Of a DNA stretch of 64,000 nucleotides, positions 17,858-26,542 are shown piece after piece (position 1 is the stretch's first letter; each line of letters opens with the position of its first letter). Both the position numbers and the translations under genes were made by a program. Location of the stretch: positions 248,001 through 312,000 of the forward strand of contig JBKEEF010000012.1 in the NCBI GenBank assembly GCA_047975765.1, given 5' to 3'. Under the pieces are notes generated by a model that saw only the letters and a program-made list of their open reading frames with translations, was not told where the DNA came from and did not search any database. This stretch comes from JAQWBS01 sp047975765 (GTDB lineage: Bacteria; Pseudomonadota; Alphaproteobacteria; RF32; CAG-239).

Positions 17858-18150
17858 TTCTTTTCTCCTGATTTTTTCTTAAACATCAGGAGCATTCTGT
17901 GTGTAACAACAAATCCGCCGAATATGTTAATTGCCGCTAAGAAAATTGAAATCAAACCCAACAGTCTATTTTCTGGTGTAATTTCCTTTGCCCCAATGAC
18001 AATTAAAGCACCCACGATGACAATTCCAGAAATAGCATTTGTCACACTCATCAAAGGTGAGTGCAAAGCAGGTGTCACACCCCAAACAACAAAATAGCCT
18101 ACGAAACAAGCCAACATCAAGATGGTAAGCAAAGTCCATATATCGACCAT
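17854..18150 (-). CDS. pntAB: NAD(P) transhydrogenase subunit alpha part 2
   Basis: 98 residues with three to four membrane helices; it forms the first part of the membrane domain (dII). In enterobacteria this segment is fused to the NAD-binding part, while a separate gene is typical of Rhodospirillum and other alphaproteobacteria. The ATG directly abuts the pntAA stop codon, and its RBS (AAAGGAG) lies inside the end of pntAA. Its stop overlaps pntB. Confidence 0.93.
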   Translation of the reverse strand: MVDIWTLLTILMLACFVGYFVVWGVTPALHSPLMSVTNAISGIVIVGALIVIGAKEITPENRLLGLISIFLAAINIFGGFVVTHRMLLMFKKKSGEKK

Positions 18151-19245
18151 TTATTTTTCTCCTTTACAGCAAAGACACGTTTTTTCAACAATTTCATCAG
18201 AAAAATTAAATTGAAATGTTTTGCTTTCTTTCTGATACATTGGAATTAAAAAATTTAATACATTTTGGGCGAAAAGTTTGCTTGCAGAAGCTGAAAGTTT
18301 TGAAGCTAAATTACTTTCTCCAAAAACTTTAATACCTCCAAATTTAACACATTTTCCGTTAACTGAACCTTCAATATTTCCACCAAACTCTGCCGCCATA
18401 TCCATAGCAATGCTTCCAGACGGCATAAGTGTCAGCATTTCTTTTGTGACAAGGACAGGAGCTTTTTTATTTGGAATAAGTGCCGTTGTGATAAGCACAT
18501 CTGTTTTTTTCAATTGTTCTGCTACTGCTTCATTTTGTTTCTTTTGATAATCCGCTGACGTTTCTTTGGCATATCCACCTGTTGTTTCCAAAACCTCATC
18601 ACTTTTGACTTCAACAAATTTTCCGCCCAAAGATTCAACTTGCTCTTTGACTTGGGGACGAACATCTGAAGCAAACACAATACCGCCCAATCGTTTAGCT
18701 GTTGCAATTGCTTGAAGACCAGCAACCCCTGCTCCTAAGATTAGGAATCGGATTGGCGCGACTGTTCCAGCAGCAGTCATCATTAAAGGAACAGCTTTGT
18801 TTAGTTCTGCGACAGCATCTATGACAGCTCTATATCCCGCCAAATTACTTTGCGACGAAAGAATATCCATAGACTGCGCTCGTGAAATTCTTGGCACCAA
18901 ATTGAGTGCAAAACAAGTTATATTTTTCTTTTTCAAAACTTCAATTTTATCTGTGTCAAAGGTATAATCAAAATTTGCAATAATCACACTATCTTTTTTG
19001 ATTTTAGAGATTTCTTCATCCAGAGGTGCCCAAATTTTGAGAATAATATCACCATATTCATATACATCTTCAACAACCTGCACCCCAATTTCTGAAAATT
19101 GTTCATCTTCAATACCAGAAAGAACACCAGCCTTTTTTTCAACATAAACTTCAAAGCCCATTTTTATATATTTTTGAGCTGTTTCTAAACTGAGCGCAAT
19201 TCTTTGCTCATCTTTTCTTCTTTCTCGAGGTATGGCAATTTTCAT
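18151..19245 (-). CDS. pntAA: NAD(P) transhydrogenase subunit alpha part 1 (NAD-binding)
   Basis: 364 residues, related to alanine dehydrogenase. MKIAIPRERRKDEQRIALS opens the protein; the Rossmann motif GAGVAGLQAIATAKRLGG lies in the middle, and the domain I loop QSNLAGYRAVIDA is present. It exchanges hydride between NAD(H) and the NADP(H) held by PntB. Odd feature: the extreme C-terminus reads TCLCCKGEK (Cys 357, 359, 360), an added cysteine-rich tail I do not expect in this family. The promoter at 19276-19304 and RBS AAGGGATG are good. Confidence 0.94.
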   Translation of the reverse strand: MKIAIPRERRKDEQRIALSLETAQKYIKMGFEVYVEKKAGVLSGIEDEQFSEIGVQVVEDVYEYGDIILKIWAPLDEEISKIKKDSVIIANFDYTFDTDKIEVLKKKNITCFALNLVPRISRAQSMDILSSQSNLAGYRAVIDAVAELNKAVPLMMTAAGTVAPIRFLILGAGVAGLQAIATAKRLGGIVFASDVRPQVKEQVESLGGKFVEVKSDEVLETTGGYAKETSADYQKKQNEAVAEQLKKTDVLITTALIPNKKAPVLVTKEMLTLMPSGSIAMDMAAEFGGNIEGSVNGKCVKFGGIKVFGESNLASKLSASASKLFAQNVLNFLIPMYQKESKTFQFNFSDEIVEKTCLCCKGEK

Positions 19246-19275
19246 TTTTCATCCCTTATTATTATTTATTTATCT

Positions 19276-19304
19276 AATATAATTTTTTTCACTAGAGATA
19301 ACAA
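19276..19304 (-). promoter_or_regulatory. candidate pnt operon promoter
   Basis: Minus strand TTGTTA (19304-19299), 17-base spacer, TATATT (19281-19276), about 30 bases before the pntAA ATG. Confidence 0.5.
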
Positions 19305-19430
19305 CTCCTTTCTCATAAAAATGAGAATAATTCCTTCTTTACTAAATATAATCAGAATATTGATTGATTTTTGCTCCTATATGGGATTAATATGTCTTTG
19401 TTTAATAAATAATGTGAAAATTAGGAAAAA

Positions 19431-19982
19431 ATGAAGCTTCTTTTTGAAATTTTTTGGTCTTTTTTTAAAGTGACCATATCAAGCTTTGGTGGAGGGTATG
19501 TTCTGATCCCTCTTCTTCAAGAAGAAATTGTCCGCAAAAGAAAGTGGATTAATGAAGATGATCTCATCAATTATTACGCCTTAGGACAATGCACCCCTGG
19601 TATCATCAGTATGAACGTTGCAATGTTCACAGGTTATAAAGTTAAAGGAATGTCTGGCTCTCTTGTAGGTGCTTTTGCAGTGAGTTGCCCATGTATAATT
19701 TTCATAAGCCTCGTATTTCTGCTTCTTAAAGACTATTTTGACAATGAATATGTTAAATATGCAATTAATGGCGTGAAAGTTTTTATGATTGCCCTTATTT
19801 TTCACACGATCATTGATTTATATAAAAAAGCAGTGAAAGGTAAAAGAGGAATCACAATTTTCTTGTTTGCCTGCGCTTTAATATATCTTCTCAATTTAGA
19901 TGTTGCATGGGTTATTGTTGTTTCAGGTTTTGCCGGCTATCTCATTAATCTGAAAAAAATTGCAGAGTTGATGAACAAATGA
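19431..19982 (+). CDS. chromate transporter family protein, half-size subunit 1
   Basis: 183 residues, one CHR domain. It begins with FWSFFKVTISSFGGGYVLIPLLQEE and has the family signature GQCTPGIISMNVAMFTGY. Short CHR proteins occur as gene pairs and are thought to work as heterodimers; chromate or sulfate export is the family function but anion specificity cannot be read here. The next gene overlaps by 4 bases (ATGA). RBS AGGAAAAA is moderate. Confidence 0.85.
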   Translation: MKLLFEIFWSFFKVTISSFGGGYVLIPLLQEEIVRKRKWINEDDLINYYALGQCTPGIISMNVAMFTGYKVKGMSGSLVGAFAVSCPCIIFISLVFLLLKDYFDNEYVKYAINGVKVFMIALIFHTIIDLYKKAVKGKRGITIFLFACALIYLLNLDVAWVIVVSGFAGYLINLKKIAELMNK

Positions 19983-20500
19983 ATATATATTTTTTGATAT
20001 TTTTAGAATTTTGTAAAATTGGCATCTTAGCTTTCGGCGGCGGTTTAGTGACTATTCCCTTTTTGTTGGATTTAAGCGAAACATATCAGTGGTTTAGTGG
20101 CGAACAACTGGCAGAGATGATTGCTATTTCTCAATCCATCCCAGGACCGATTGGAAATAATGTGGCGATGTTTGCCGGTTATACAACAGCCGGATTCTGG
20201 GGAGGCGTCCTCGCTATTGCTGGATTAACTGTTCCTGCTTACATCATTGTTGCAGTCTTTTCAAAATATATTGAAAAATATTATAACCATAAAATAGTAC
20301 AAGATTCATTATTTGGTATGAGAGCTGCAAGTGTTGCCCTAATTCTTGCGGCGGGAATCGATATTGCTAAGATTTCTATTCTGGATATAAAATCTCTGAT
20401 TATGCTCATTGCCTCTTTTATCTTTATTCATTTTGTTAAGGCTAATATCTTCATCTATATCATAGGCTCTGCTATTATAGGTATTCTTTTTAAGCTATGA
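19979..20500 (+). CDS. chromate transporter family protein, half-size subunit 2
   Basis: 173 residues, partner of the preceding gene. It shows the same pattern as a diverged copy: ILAFGGGLVTIPFLLDL, then SQSIPGPIGNNVAMFAGY, then several C-terminal hydrophobic helices. Translational coupling through the 4-base overlap supports a two-subunit transporter. A terminator follows 4 bases after the stop. Confidence 0.85.
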   Translation: MNIYFLIFLEFCKIGILAFGGGLVTIPFLLDLSETYQWFSGEQLAEMIAISQSIPGPIGNNVAMFAGYTTAGFWGGVLAIAGLTVPAYIIVAVFSKYIEKYYNHKIVQDSLFGMRAASVALILAAGIDIAKISILDIKSLIMLIASFIFIHFVKANIFIYIIGSAIIGILFKL

Positions 20501-20503
20501 TAG

Positions 20504-20533
20504 AAAAACCTCTCTTTTCAGAGAGGCTTTTTG
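20504..20533. terminator. bidirectional intrinsic terminator
   Basis: AAAAACCTCTC/GAGAGGCTTTTT hairpin between the convergent transporter pair and gapR. Confidence 0.8.
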
Positions 20534-20539
20534 TTATAA

Positions 20540-20794
20540 CTATACATCTAATGCTTTGCGATATGTATCAAGCAAGAACTCTTGTTCGTCTCTATCCGCT
20601 GCATTCATTTTGCGAAGTTTCAAAATCATTCGCATAATTTTCACATCAAAGCCAGCTGATTTAGCTTCAGCAAAGATATCTCTAACATCAGAACTTAAAG
20701 CTTTCTTTTCTTCTTCGAGTCTTTCCACTCTTTCAATCAAAGATTTCAATCTATCAACGGCAATTCCGCCAACTTCAGCAGTTGTCTCAGTCAT
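20540..20794 (-). CDS. gapR: GapR nucleoid-associated protein (DUF2312)
   Basis: 84 residues. The sequence is a near-complete DUF2312 domain: VDRLKSLIERVERLEEEKKAL, SDVRDIFAEAKSAGFDVKIM, then an acidic C-terminus with DEQEFLLDTYRKAL. GapR in Caulobacter binds AT-rich, overtwisted DNA ahead of replication and transcription and helps topoisomerases. Family restriction to alphaproteobacteria supports the taxonomic call. RBS AAGGAG lies 7 bases upstream. It is divergent from pyk. Confidence 0.92.
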   Translation of the reverse strand: MTETTAEVGGIAVDRLKSLIERVERLEEEKKALSSDVRDIFAEAKSAGFDVKIMRMILKLRKMNAADRDEQEFLLDTYRKALDV

Positions 20795-20823
20795 TCTATT
20801 TCTCCTTAAATTTTGCTAAAAAG

Positions 20824-20852
20824 AAAATATCAAAGCCTTGTCTTTTTTACAA
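20824..20852 (-). promoter_or_regulatory. candidate gapR promoter
   Basis: Minus strand TTGTAA (20852-20847), 17-base spacer, TATTTT (20829-20824). The match is moderate. Confidence 0.35.
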
Positions 20853-20897
20853 GTGCAAAATGGAAATATTTTTTTCTATGATTATATTTAAAAGAAA

Positions 20898-20926
20898 TTC
20901 CTTTTTAATCTTTTATCTGCTATAAT
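20898..20926 (+). promoter_or_regulatory. candidate pyk promoter
   Basis: Consensus -10 TATAAT at 20921-20926; the -35 at 17-base spacing, TTCCTT, is weak. It lies 37 bases upstream of the pyk ATG, which has AAGGA as its RBS. Confidence 0.45.
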
Positions 20927-20962
20927 TCGCAACGAATTTATTTTATATTTAAGGATATCATA

Positions 20963-22387
20963 ATGGCTAAAAAAACACATACGAATATTCTCGCAACAAT
21001 TGGACCTGCTTCCGGAACTAAAGAACTTTTGGAAAAACTCCTTGATGCGGGTGCGGATGCTTTCCGCATGAACTTCAGCCACGGAACCCATGCTGAACAC
21101 AAAGAAAGATTTCAAACAATTAGAAAACTTGAAAAAGAAAAAGGAAAATACATTTCTATTCTTGCAGACATGCAAGGACCAAAGCTTCGTGTTGGCAAAT
21201 TCAGAAATGACAAAGTTCTTCTTAAGGAAGGTCAAGTTTTTACACTTGATATGAATCCTGCCCTTGGTGATGAGATTCGTGTTTGCCTTCCACATAAAGA
21301 AATCTTCCAAGCACTCCGTGTTGGCGAAGAACTTTTGGTCAATGATGGAAACATTGTTTTGACTGTTGATGAATGCGATGCAAACCATGCAAAAACAATT
21401 GTCAAAGTTGGTGGATATATTTCAAGTAATAAAGGTGTTAACCTTCCTGACACTCAACTCAATATTTCTGCAATCACTCCAAAAGATGAAGAAGATTTGA
21501 AATTTGCTCTCAAACTTGGTGTTGATTGGATTGGTCTTTCATTTGTTCAGTCTGCTCAAGATGTTATTGAAGCAAAAAAACTTGTTGATGGGAAAGCTTC
21601 TATCATCTCTAAAATTGAAAAGCCTAGTGCAATTGAAGATTTGGACGGTATTGTTCAAAATTCCGATGCAATTATGATTGCCCGTGGAGATCTAGGTGTT
21701 GAATGTCCAATTCAACAAGTTCCAATGCTTCAAAGAAAAATCATTGCAACTTGCCGCAAATATGGAAAACCAGTCATCGTTGCAACTCAAATGCTCGAAT
21801 CGATGATTAATAGCCCAATGCCGACTCGCGCAGAAGTTTCTGACGTTGCTAATGCTGTTTATGAAGGTGTTGACGTGGTTATGCTTTCTGCTGAAACAGC
21901 AGCAGGTAAATATCCAATTGAAGCAGTTCAAATGATGAAAAAAGTTATTTGTGAAGCTGAAGGAGACCCTATGTACTACTCTCACATTGAAGCAAGCATC
22001 AAACGTCCAAGATGTGTTGAAATGGCAGAAGCAATTACTTTTGCAGCAAGCGAAATTGCAAATGTTTTGAACAATGTTGCAGCTATCGTAACTTATACAA
22101 CATCAGGCAAAACAACTTTGGCAACAGCAAGAGAAAGACCTTATCATCCAATCGTTGCAATTACACCTGAAGTGAGTGTTGCACGTAAGATGGCTCTTGT
22201 TTGGGGCACAACTTGTTTTGTTAACAAAGATCCTTTCAAAAGCTTTGATAAGGTCCAAAGCACAGCGATTAAAGTGACAACAGAAAACAACATTGCGAAA
22301 TCTGGTGAACATTTAATTATGACAGCAGGAATTCCTTTCAACAAAGCTGGTGTTACAAATATGGTTCAAACAGTTCTCGTACCATAA
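20963..22387 (+). CDS. pyk: pyruvate kinase
   Basis: 474 residues. Catalytic and binding motifs are intact: FRMNFSHGTHAEH, ISKIEKPSAIEDLD, MIARGDLGVE and MLESMINSPMPTRAEVSD, followed by the C-terminal allosteric-type domain. It makes pyruvate and ATP from phosphoenolpyruvate and ADP in lower glycolysis. Enolase, the preceding step, is encoded separately at 38 kb. It has its own promoter and strong terminator. Confidence 0.96.
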   Translation: MAKKTHTNILATIGPASGTKELLEKLLDAGADAFRMNFSHGTHAEHKERFQTIRKLEKEKGKYISILADMQGPKLRVGKFRNDKVLLKEGQVFTLDMNPALGDEIRVCLPHKEIFQALRVGEELLVNDGNIVLTVDECDANHAKTIVKVGGYISSNKGVNLPDTQLNISAITPKDEEDLKFALKLGVDWIGLSFVQSAQDVIEAKKLVDGKASIISKIEKPSAIEDLDGIVQNSDAIMIARGDLGVECPIQQVPMLQRKIIATCRKYGKPVIVATQMLESMINSPMPTRAEVSDVANAVYEGVDVVMLSAETAAGKYPIEAVQMMKKVICEAEGDPMYYSHIEASIKRPRCVEMAEAITFAASEIANVLNNVAAIVTYTTSGKTTLATARERPYHPIVAITPEVSVARKMALVWGTTCFVNKDPFKSFDKVQSTAIKVTTENNIAKSGEHLIMTAGIPFNKAGVTNMVQTVLVP

Positions 22388-22401
22388 ATTTTAGCGAATC
22401 G

Positions 22402-22434
22402 AAAAAAGGAACATTGAAAAATGTTCCTTTTTTT
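22402..22434 (+). terminator. pyk intrinsic terminator
   Basis: AAAAAAGGAACATT/AATGTTCCTTTTTT hairpin 14 bases after the stop. Confidence 0.85.
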
Positions 22435-22456
22435 ATGTCTTAAAAAAATAAACAAC

Positions 22457-22487
22457 AAAAAACCCGCTCAAATTAGGCGGGCTTTTT
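22457..22487 (-). terminator. rpmJ intrinsic terminator
   Basis: Minus strand stem GCCCGC/GCGGG followed by a T tract, 30 bases beyond the rpmJ stop codon. Confidence 0.7.
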
Positions 22488-22516
22488 AGTTTTCTAAATT
22501 CATGATATTCAAAAAA

Positions 22517-22642
22517 TTAACCTTGACGAGCTTTAAGCTTAGGGTTCTTTTTGTTGATTACATATACACGACCTTTACGGCGGATAACTTTGCAATCTTT
22601 ATCGCGAACTTTTTTAGATTTCAATGAGCTATAAACTTTCAT
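22517..22642 (-). CDS. rpmJ: 50S ribosomal protein bL36
   Basis: 41 residues, found by reading the minus strand: it begins MKVYSSLKSKKVRDKDCK and ends NPKLKARQG, containing the family core RRKGRVYVI. It has a single Cys, so it is the zinc-free (C-minus) form common in alphaproteobacteria. RBS AAAGGA lies about 9 bases upstream, and there is a consensus TTGACA promoter and its own terminator. It is a component of the large ribosomal subunit near the peptidyl transferase region. Confidence 0.93.
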   Translation of the reverse strand: MKVYSSLKSKKVRDKDCKVIRRKGRVYVINKKNPKLKARQG

Positions 22643-22671
22643 TTTCTTTTCCTTTTTTAATCTTTGCTCGG

Positions 22672-22700
22672 AAATTATGATAAATATCTCAATTTGTCAA
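22672..22700 (-). promoter_or_regulatory. candidate rpmJ promoter
   Basis: Minus strand consensus TTGACA (22700-22695), 17-base spacer, TAATTT (22677-22672), 30 bases before the ATG. Confidence 0.55.
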
Positions 22701-22706
22701 CCCTAA

Positions 22707-22727
22707 TTTTACTTTTATTGAGTAAAA
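22707..22727. repeat. 7-base perfect inverted repeat between divergent genes
   Basis: TTTTACT at 22707-22713 and AGTAAAA at 22721-22727 with a 7-base loop. It overlaps the -35 region expected for the -10-like TATATT at 22732-22737 of the rightward gene, so it may be an operator. A chance AT-rich dyad is also possible. Confidence 0.3.
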
Positions 22728-22773
22728 ATGTTATATTAGTTTGAAGTATATAATTTATATAAGGTGTAACAAT

Positions 22774-23382
22774 ATGAAAAAAAGGTTTTTGCTCCTCAGT
22801 TTTTTAACTGTTTTTGCGGGTTCTGAAGCACAAGCACAAACAGCTGTTTCCTATATGGACGAAGTTAAGGCCTTGGGCGCAGTTGCTGGACAAGGCTTGG
22901 CTTGTGGTTCCTCAAAGTATGATACCTTTGAAATGCTAGCTCGTGCCATTATGATTACAAAAGCAGCATCCAATTCTGTTCAAGAAAAAGCAATGTACAC
23001 CTATAATGAAGAAAAGGCCAATGCTTATATGTCAAAACAATTTGACGGTTTTTATGGTTGTGATGATATCAACAGCAGATTTAATAGCCAAGAGATTTTT
23101 CAAGCGACTCTTTATCGTGATGGTACAATCAAAATGCCAGACGGAAAAATTTTCACCCCTCGCCAACCCTATGATGTAACACTTGTTTATGCAAAAAATG
23201 ATGCCCAAAAACAGCAAGCTCAAGCAATATATGATGGAAAAAAGGGACAACAAGCGAAAGATGCACAGATTTCTGTTGAAGGAATCGATGCAAAGAGAAC
23301 TACTCAGCCGCAAGTATCATCACAAAAAGTTGAACCAGTTTATCAAGAAACTGTTGGGAGAATCAGTAGAAAGAAAAGATAG
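22774..23382 (+). CDS. hypothetical periplasmic protein
   Basis: 202 residues from the ATG at 22774, chosen because AAGGTG lies 7 bases upstream; an in-frame codon 33 bases earlier precedes the likely -10 box. A classic signal peptide ends AQA-QT. The mature protein has two Cys (LACGSS and YGCDD) that may form a disulfide, a helical middle and a low-complexity Gln/Lys-rich C-terminus ending RISRKKR. I do not recognise the family. It is convergent with the next gene, with only 3 bases between stops. Confidence 0.65.
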   Translation: MKKRFLLLSFLTVFAGSEAQAQTAVSYMDEVKALGAVAGQGLACGSSKYDTFEMLARAIMITKAASNSVQEKAMYTYNEEKANAYMSKQFDGFYGCDDINSRFNSQEIFQATLYRDGTIKMPDGKIFTPRQPYDVTLVYAKNDAQKQQAQAIYDGKKGQQAKDAQISVEGIDAKRTTQPQVSSQKVEPVYQETVGRISRKKR

Positions 23383-23385
23383 TTC

Positions 23386-24138
23386 CTATCTTCTTTTCTG
23401 TATGAAATGTGCTGACAAGAATTGTTGACGGTCTAAATTTTTATCAAGTGCTGAATATATTTTTTCAAAGCTCGCCTTACTTGGACACCAATTGAGAAAA
23501 ACACCACCTTTTTCTAGCCTTTTTGTCAATTCGGGTACATCTTTAGAATTATTAGGTTTGCCCTTTTGTTTGATTAATTCCTTAATTTTGTGAGAATATT
23601 CTTTTCTCATATAATTAAGATGCTCACATTTCTCTTGATCATCATTTCTGATATAATCACAAAATTCAGTAATATCTTCAATTGGAAAACCAGAACAAAC
23701 CCCAGAAAGAATTGCCACATAATTATGAATTGTTTTCTTATTTGGAATTTCTTTTAATTCAGGATTGAGCTTTGCCAATTCATCAAAAGCACTTTCAGCA
23801 AATTTGAGGGCTTCTTTTTTTTGAGGAAGAATAAAACTCATAGCCTCTTTTTCTGGAAAAGGAAGATATCCTTTTTCTTCAATTTCAAAAATACGGAGAG
23901 GTTTAAGATAAGATTCAAACTCAAGCGGTTCAATATCCTGCGGAAACTTATATTGCTGCTGAACTCCTGAAACACCAAGTATATCTTCAACTCTTTTCAC
24001 TGGAGAATAGTTTTCATAGCTCACTGACTTTAAAAGACTTTTCAAACCAGACTCAGCAATACTATCACCCGAAACAGCTTCTTGCATTTGAGTGAGCAAG
24101 TTATTACTCGTGTCTTTCAGATAACTTTTATAGGTCAT
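23386..24138 (-). CDS. hypothetical protein, 250 residues
   Basis: I do not recognise it. Soluble, mostly helical by composition, without signal peptide or membrane segment. A central part has clustered Cys residues (SGVCSG, EFCDYI, EKCEHL). The C-terminus ends in FIQKRR. Normal codon use and a full-length open frame support a real gene. It may belong to lineage-specific cytosolic proteins like the 597-residue gene at 60.2 kb, but no clear similarity is visible. Confidence 0.6.
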   Translation of the reverse strand: MTYKSYLKDTSNNLLTQMQEAVSGDSIAESGLKSLLKSVSYENYSPVKRVEDILGVSGVQQQYKFPQDIEPLEFESYLKPLRIFEIEEKGYLPFPEKEAMSFILPQKKEALKFAESAFDELAKLNPELKEIPNKKTIHNYVAILSGVCSGFPIEDITEFCDYIRNDDQEKCEHLNYMRKEYSHKIKELIKQKGKPNNSKDVPELTKRLEKGGVFLNWCPSKASFEKIYSALDKNLDRQQFLSAHFIQKRR

Positions 24139-24190
24139 TTGAGGTTCCCGTTGCTAGATATATCAACATTTTATTGTAAAAATTAAAAGA

Positions 24191-24218
24191 TTGCAAGTTC
24201 TAAATTTTTCGCTATACT
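24191..24218 (+). promoter_or_regulatory. candidate ettA promoter
   Basis: TTGCAA, 16-base spacer, TATACT, about 49 bases before the ATG. One of the best promoter matches in the window. Confidence 0.55.
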
Positions 24219-24266
24219 CCGCAATAGTTCTATTTATTTGTTATTTTATCAGGAGTTTAAAAGAGT

Positions 24267-25946
24267 ATGGCTTCATATCAATATATCTATGTGATGCAAA
24301 ATTTGAGTAAATCTTTCCCAGGAGGAAAAGAGCTTTTTAAGGGGATTACCCTTTCCTTCTTCCCTGGCGCAAAAATTGGTGTACTTGGTGCAAACGGTGC
24401 TGGTAAATCCACTTTGCTCAAAATTATGGCTGGCGTTGATAAAGAATTCAATGGTGAAGCTTGGCCTGCAGACGGCGTAAAAATGGGCTATTTGGAACAA
24501 GAACCTCAACTAGACCCTACTAAAAACGTCATGGAAAATATTATGGACGGTTTGGGCGAAACAAGAGATTTGCTCAAGAAATTTGAAGAAGTTTCTATGA
24601 AATTTGCTGAACCAATGACTGATGACGAAATGGATGCTCTTTTAAACGAACAAGCTGACCTTCAAGAAAAAATTGATGCGTGCAATGGCTGGGATTTGGA
24701 AAGAACAATCCAAATCGCTATGGATGCACTTCGTTGCCCTCCTGCTGATGCCGATGTAACAAAACTTTCTGGTGGTGAAAAGAGACGTGTTGCACTTTGT
24801 CGTTTACTCTTACAAAAACCAGATATGCTCCTTCTTGACGAACCAACAAACCACTTGGACGCAGAATCTGTGGCTTGGCTTGAAAAATATCTAAAAGATT
24901 ATTCTGGAACTGTGGTTATGGTTACACACGATAGATATTTCTTGGATAATGTTACAGGCTGGATTTTGGAACTCGACCGTGGGCAAGGTATTCCTTATGA
25001 AGGAAACTATTCTGCTTGGTTGGAACAAAAACAAAAAAGACTAGAACAAGAATCTAGAGAAGAAACTCAACGTCAAAGAACACTCTCAAACGAGTTGGAA
25101 TGGATTAGAAAAAACCCTAAAGGACGTCAGGCAAAATCTAAGGCTCGTATCAATGCTTATGATGAATTATTACAAGCTTCAACCAAAGACAAACTTGACC
25201 ATGCTGTGATTAATATCCCGATGACAGAACGTTTGGGTGATTTAGTTATTGAAGCTAAAAACCTCAGCAAAGGTTATGGCGACAAACTTCTCATCGACGA
25301 CCTTTCTTTCAAAGTTCCAAAGGGAGCGATTGTTGGTATTATTGGTCCGAACGGTGCTGGTAAAACAACTTTGTTTAGATTGATTACAGGGCAAGAACAA
25401 CCAGATTCTGGTGAAATTGCTATCGGTGATACTGTTGACCTTGGTTATGTTGACCAATCTCGTGATGCTCTCAATGGTGATAAAAATGTTTGGGAAGAAA
25501 TTTCTGATGGTTTAGATATTATCAAATTGGGTAAAAAGGAAATGGCTTCTCGTGCCTATGTTGGACAATTTAACTTCCGTGGTGGAGACCAACAAAAGAA
25601 AGTTGGCAACCTCTCTGGTGGTGAAAGAAACCGTGTTCACTTGGCTAAGATGCTCAAAAAGGGTGCAAATGTTATCCTACTCGATGAACCTACAAACGAT
25701 TTAGACGTTGATACATTACGTTCTCTTGAAGAAGGTATTATGGAATTTCCAGGTTGCGTTTTCGTAACATCCCACGACCGTTGGTTCTTGGACAGACTTG
25801 CAACACATATTCTTGCCTATGAGGGTGACAGCCAAGTTGTTTGGTTTGAAGGAAACTTTGAAGAATATGAAAAAGATAAAGTTCGTAGACTTGGAGCAGA
25901 TGCGGCAAATCCTCATCAAATTAAATATAAAAAACTTGAAAGATAA
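24267..25946 (+). CDS. ettA: energy-dependent translational throttle protein EttA (ABC-F)
   Basis: 559 residues, the usual EttA length. Two ATP-binding cassettes without membrane domains: Walker A GANGAGKST and GPNGAGKTT, signatures LSGGEKRRVAL and LSGGERNRVHL, and Walker B LLLDEPTNHLD and LLDEPTNDLD. An arm motif (EQADLQEKIDACNGWDLE) and the linker between cassettes are present. EttA binds the ribosomal E site and gates the first peptide bond according to the ATP/ADP ratio. RBS AGGAG is 12 bases upstream. It has its own promoter and terminator. Confidence 0.94.
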   Translation: MASYQYIYVMQNLSKSFPGGKELFKGITLSFFPGAKIGVLGANGAGKSTLLKIMAGVDKEFNGEAWPADGVKMGYLEQEPQLDPTKNVMENIMDGLGETRDLLKKFEEVSMKFAEPMTDDEMDALLNEQADLQEKIDACNGWDLERTIQIAMDALRCPPADADVTKLSGGEKRRVALCRLLLQKPDMLLLDEPTNHLDAESVAWLEKYLKDYSGTVVMVTHDRYFLDNVTGWILELDRGQGIPYEGNYSAWLEQKQKRLEQESREETQRQRTLSNELEWIRKNPKGRQAKSKARINAYDELLQASTKDKLDHAVINIPMTERLGDLVIEAKNLSKGYGDKLLIDDLSFKVPKGAIVGIIGPNGAGKTTLFRLITGQEQPDSGEIAIGDTVDLGYVDQSRDALNGDKNVWEEISDGLDIIKLGKKEMASRAYVGQFNFRGGDQQKKVGNLSGGERNRVHLAKMLKKGANVILLDEPTNDLDVDTLRSLEEGIMEFPGCVFVTSHDRWFLDRLATHILAYEGDSQVVWFEGNFEEYEKDKVRRLGADAANPHQIKYKKLER

Positions 25947-25951
25947 TCATA

Positions 25952-25983
25952 AAAAAGCTCTTGTTCAAAACAAGAGCTTTTTT
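25952..25983. terminator. bidirectional intrinsic terminator
   Basis: AAAAAAGCTCTTGTT/AACAAGAGCTTTTTT hairpin between convergent ettA and the membrane protein gene. Confidence 0.85.
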
Positions 25984-26541
25984 CTAAATTGCTAAAATTG
26001 CAAAGCAGAGTAAGCAGATATACATCACCACACCGCTAAAATATTTACTAGCAACTTTGAAGTCTTGTCCTGAAGGAATAGCATTTTCAATGATGATGGT
26101 TTGGAGCAAAATATACAAAACATAATTCAATGTTGATGGCGTAATTGTTGGCAAAAAATATCTATTCAGATAAAAAGCAATTGGCAAAAGCAGTAAAGGA
26201 GCCATTGCAGCAGGAACAGCATTATAAAAAGCAATATTTCTGAAACCAACACTGCCCATCACATAGTCACCATTAATATTTTGACGAGGAATAACTGTGA
26301 AATTACAAGGCTGTGCATTGAACATTCCACCGACCAGAAAGTGCATTAACTCGTGCAAAAAAGTTCCTGGAATATTAACCAACGCACTCATCCACATACT
26401 GCTATAAGTACTATATTTTAAGCGAACTAAAAAAACGACCAAAAGAATCATCCAAAAACGATTATTGATGAGGATTGAAGCAAACTCTGGTGTGTTGATA
26501 TAGTTGATAATTTTATCGTATAATGCCCAGATGATATCCAT
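25984..26541 (-). CDS. HExxH integral membrane protein, putative M50-like metalloprotease
   Basis: 185 residues with four or more hydrophobic segments. A zinc-type motif HELMH lies at about residues 64-68 at the end of a membrane helix, followed some 40 residues later by AVPAAMAPLLLLPIAF. This layout recalls M50 site-2 proteases, but the third ligand (Asp in an NPDG-type motif) is not obvious, so activity is uncertain. It starts 1 base after the tetR stop, with GGAG inside tetR as RBS, so the two are one operon. A similar protein is encoded at 30.4 kb. Confidence 0.6.
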   Translation of the reverse strand: MDIIWALYDKIINYINTPEFASILINNRFWMILLVVFLVRLKYSTYSSMWMSALVNIPGTFLHELMHFLVGGMFNAQPCNFTVIPRQNINGDYVMGSVGFRNIAFYNAVPAAMAPLLLLPIAFYLNRYFLPTITPSTLNYVLYILLQTIIIENAIPSGQDFKVASKYFSGVVMYICLLCFAILAI

Positions 26542-26542
26542 T

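Noticed and set aside
19246..19430. Open frame in the gap between pntAA and the chromate-type transporters
   Set aside because: The product would be an Ile/Leu/Phe-rich peptide running across the pntAA promoter; no RBS. The gap looks regulatory.
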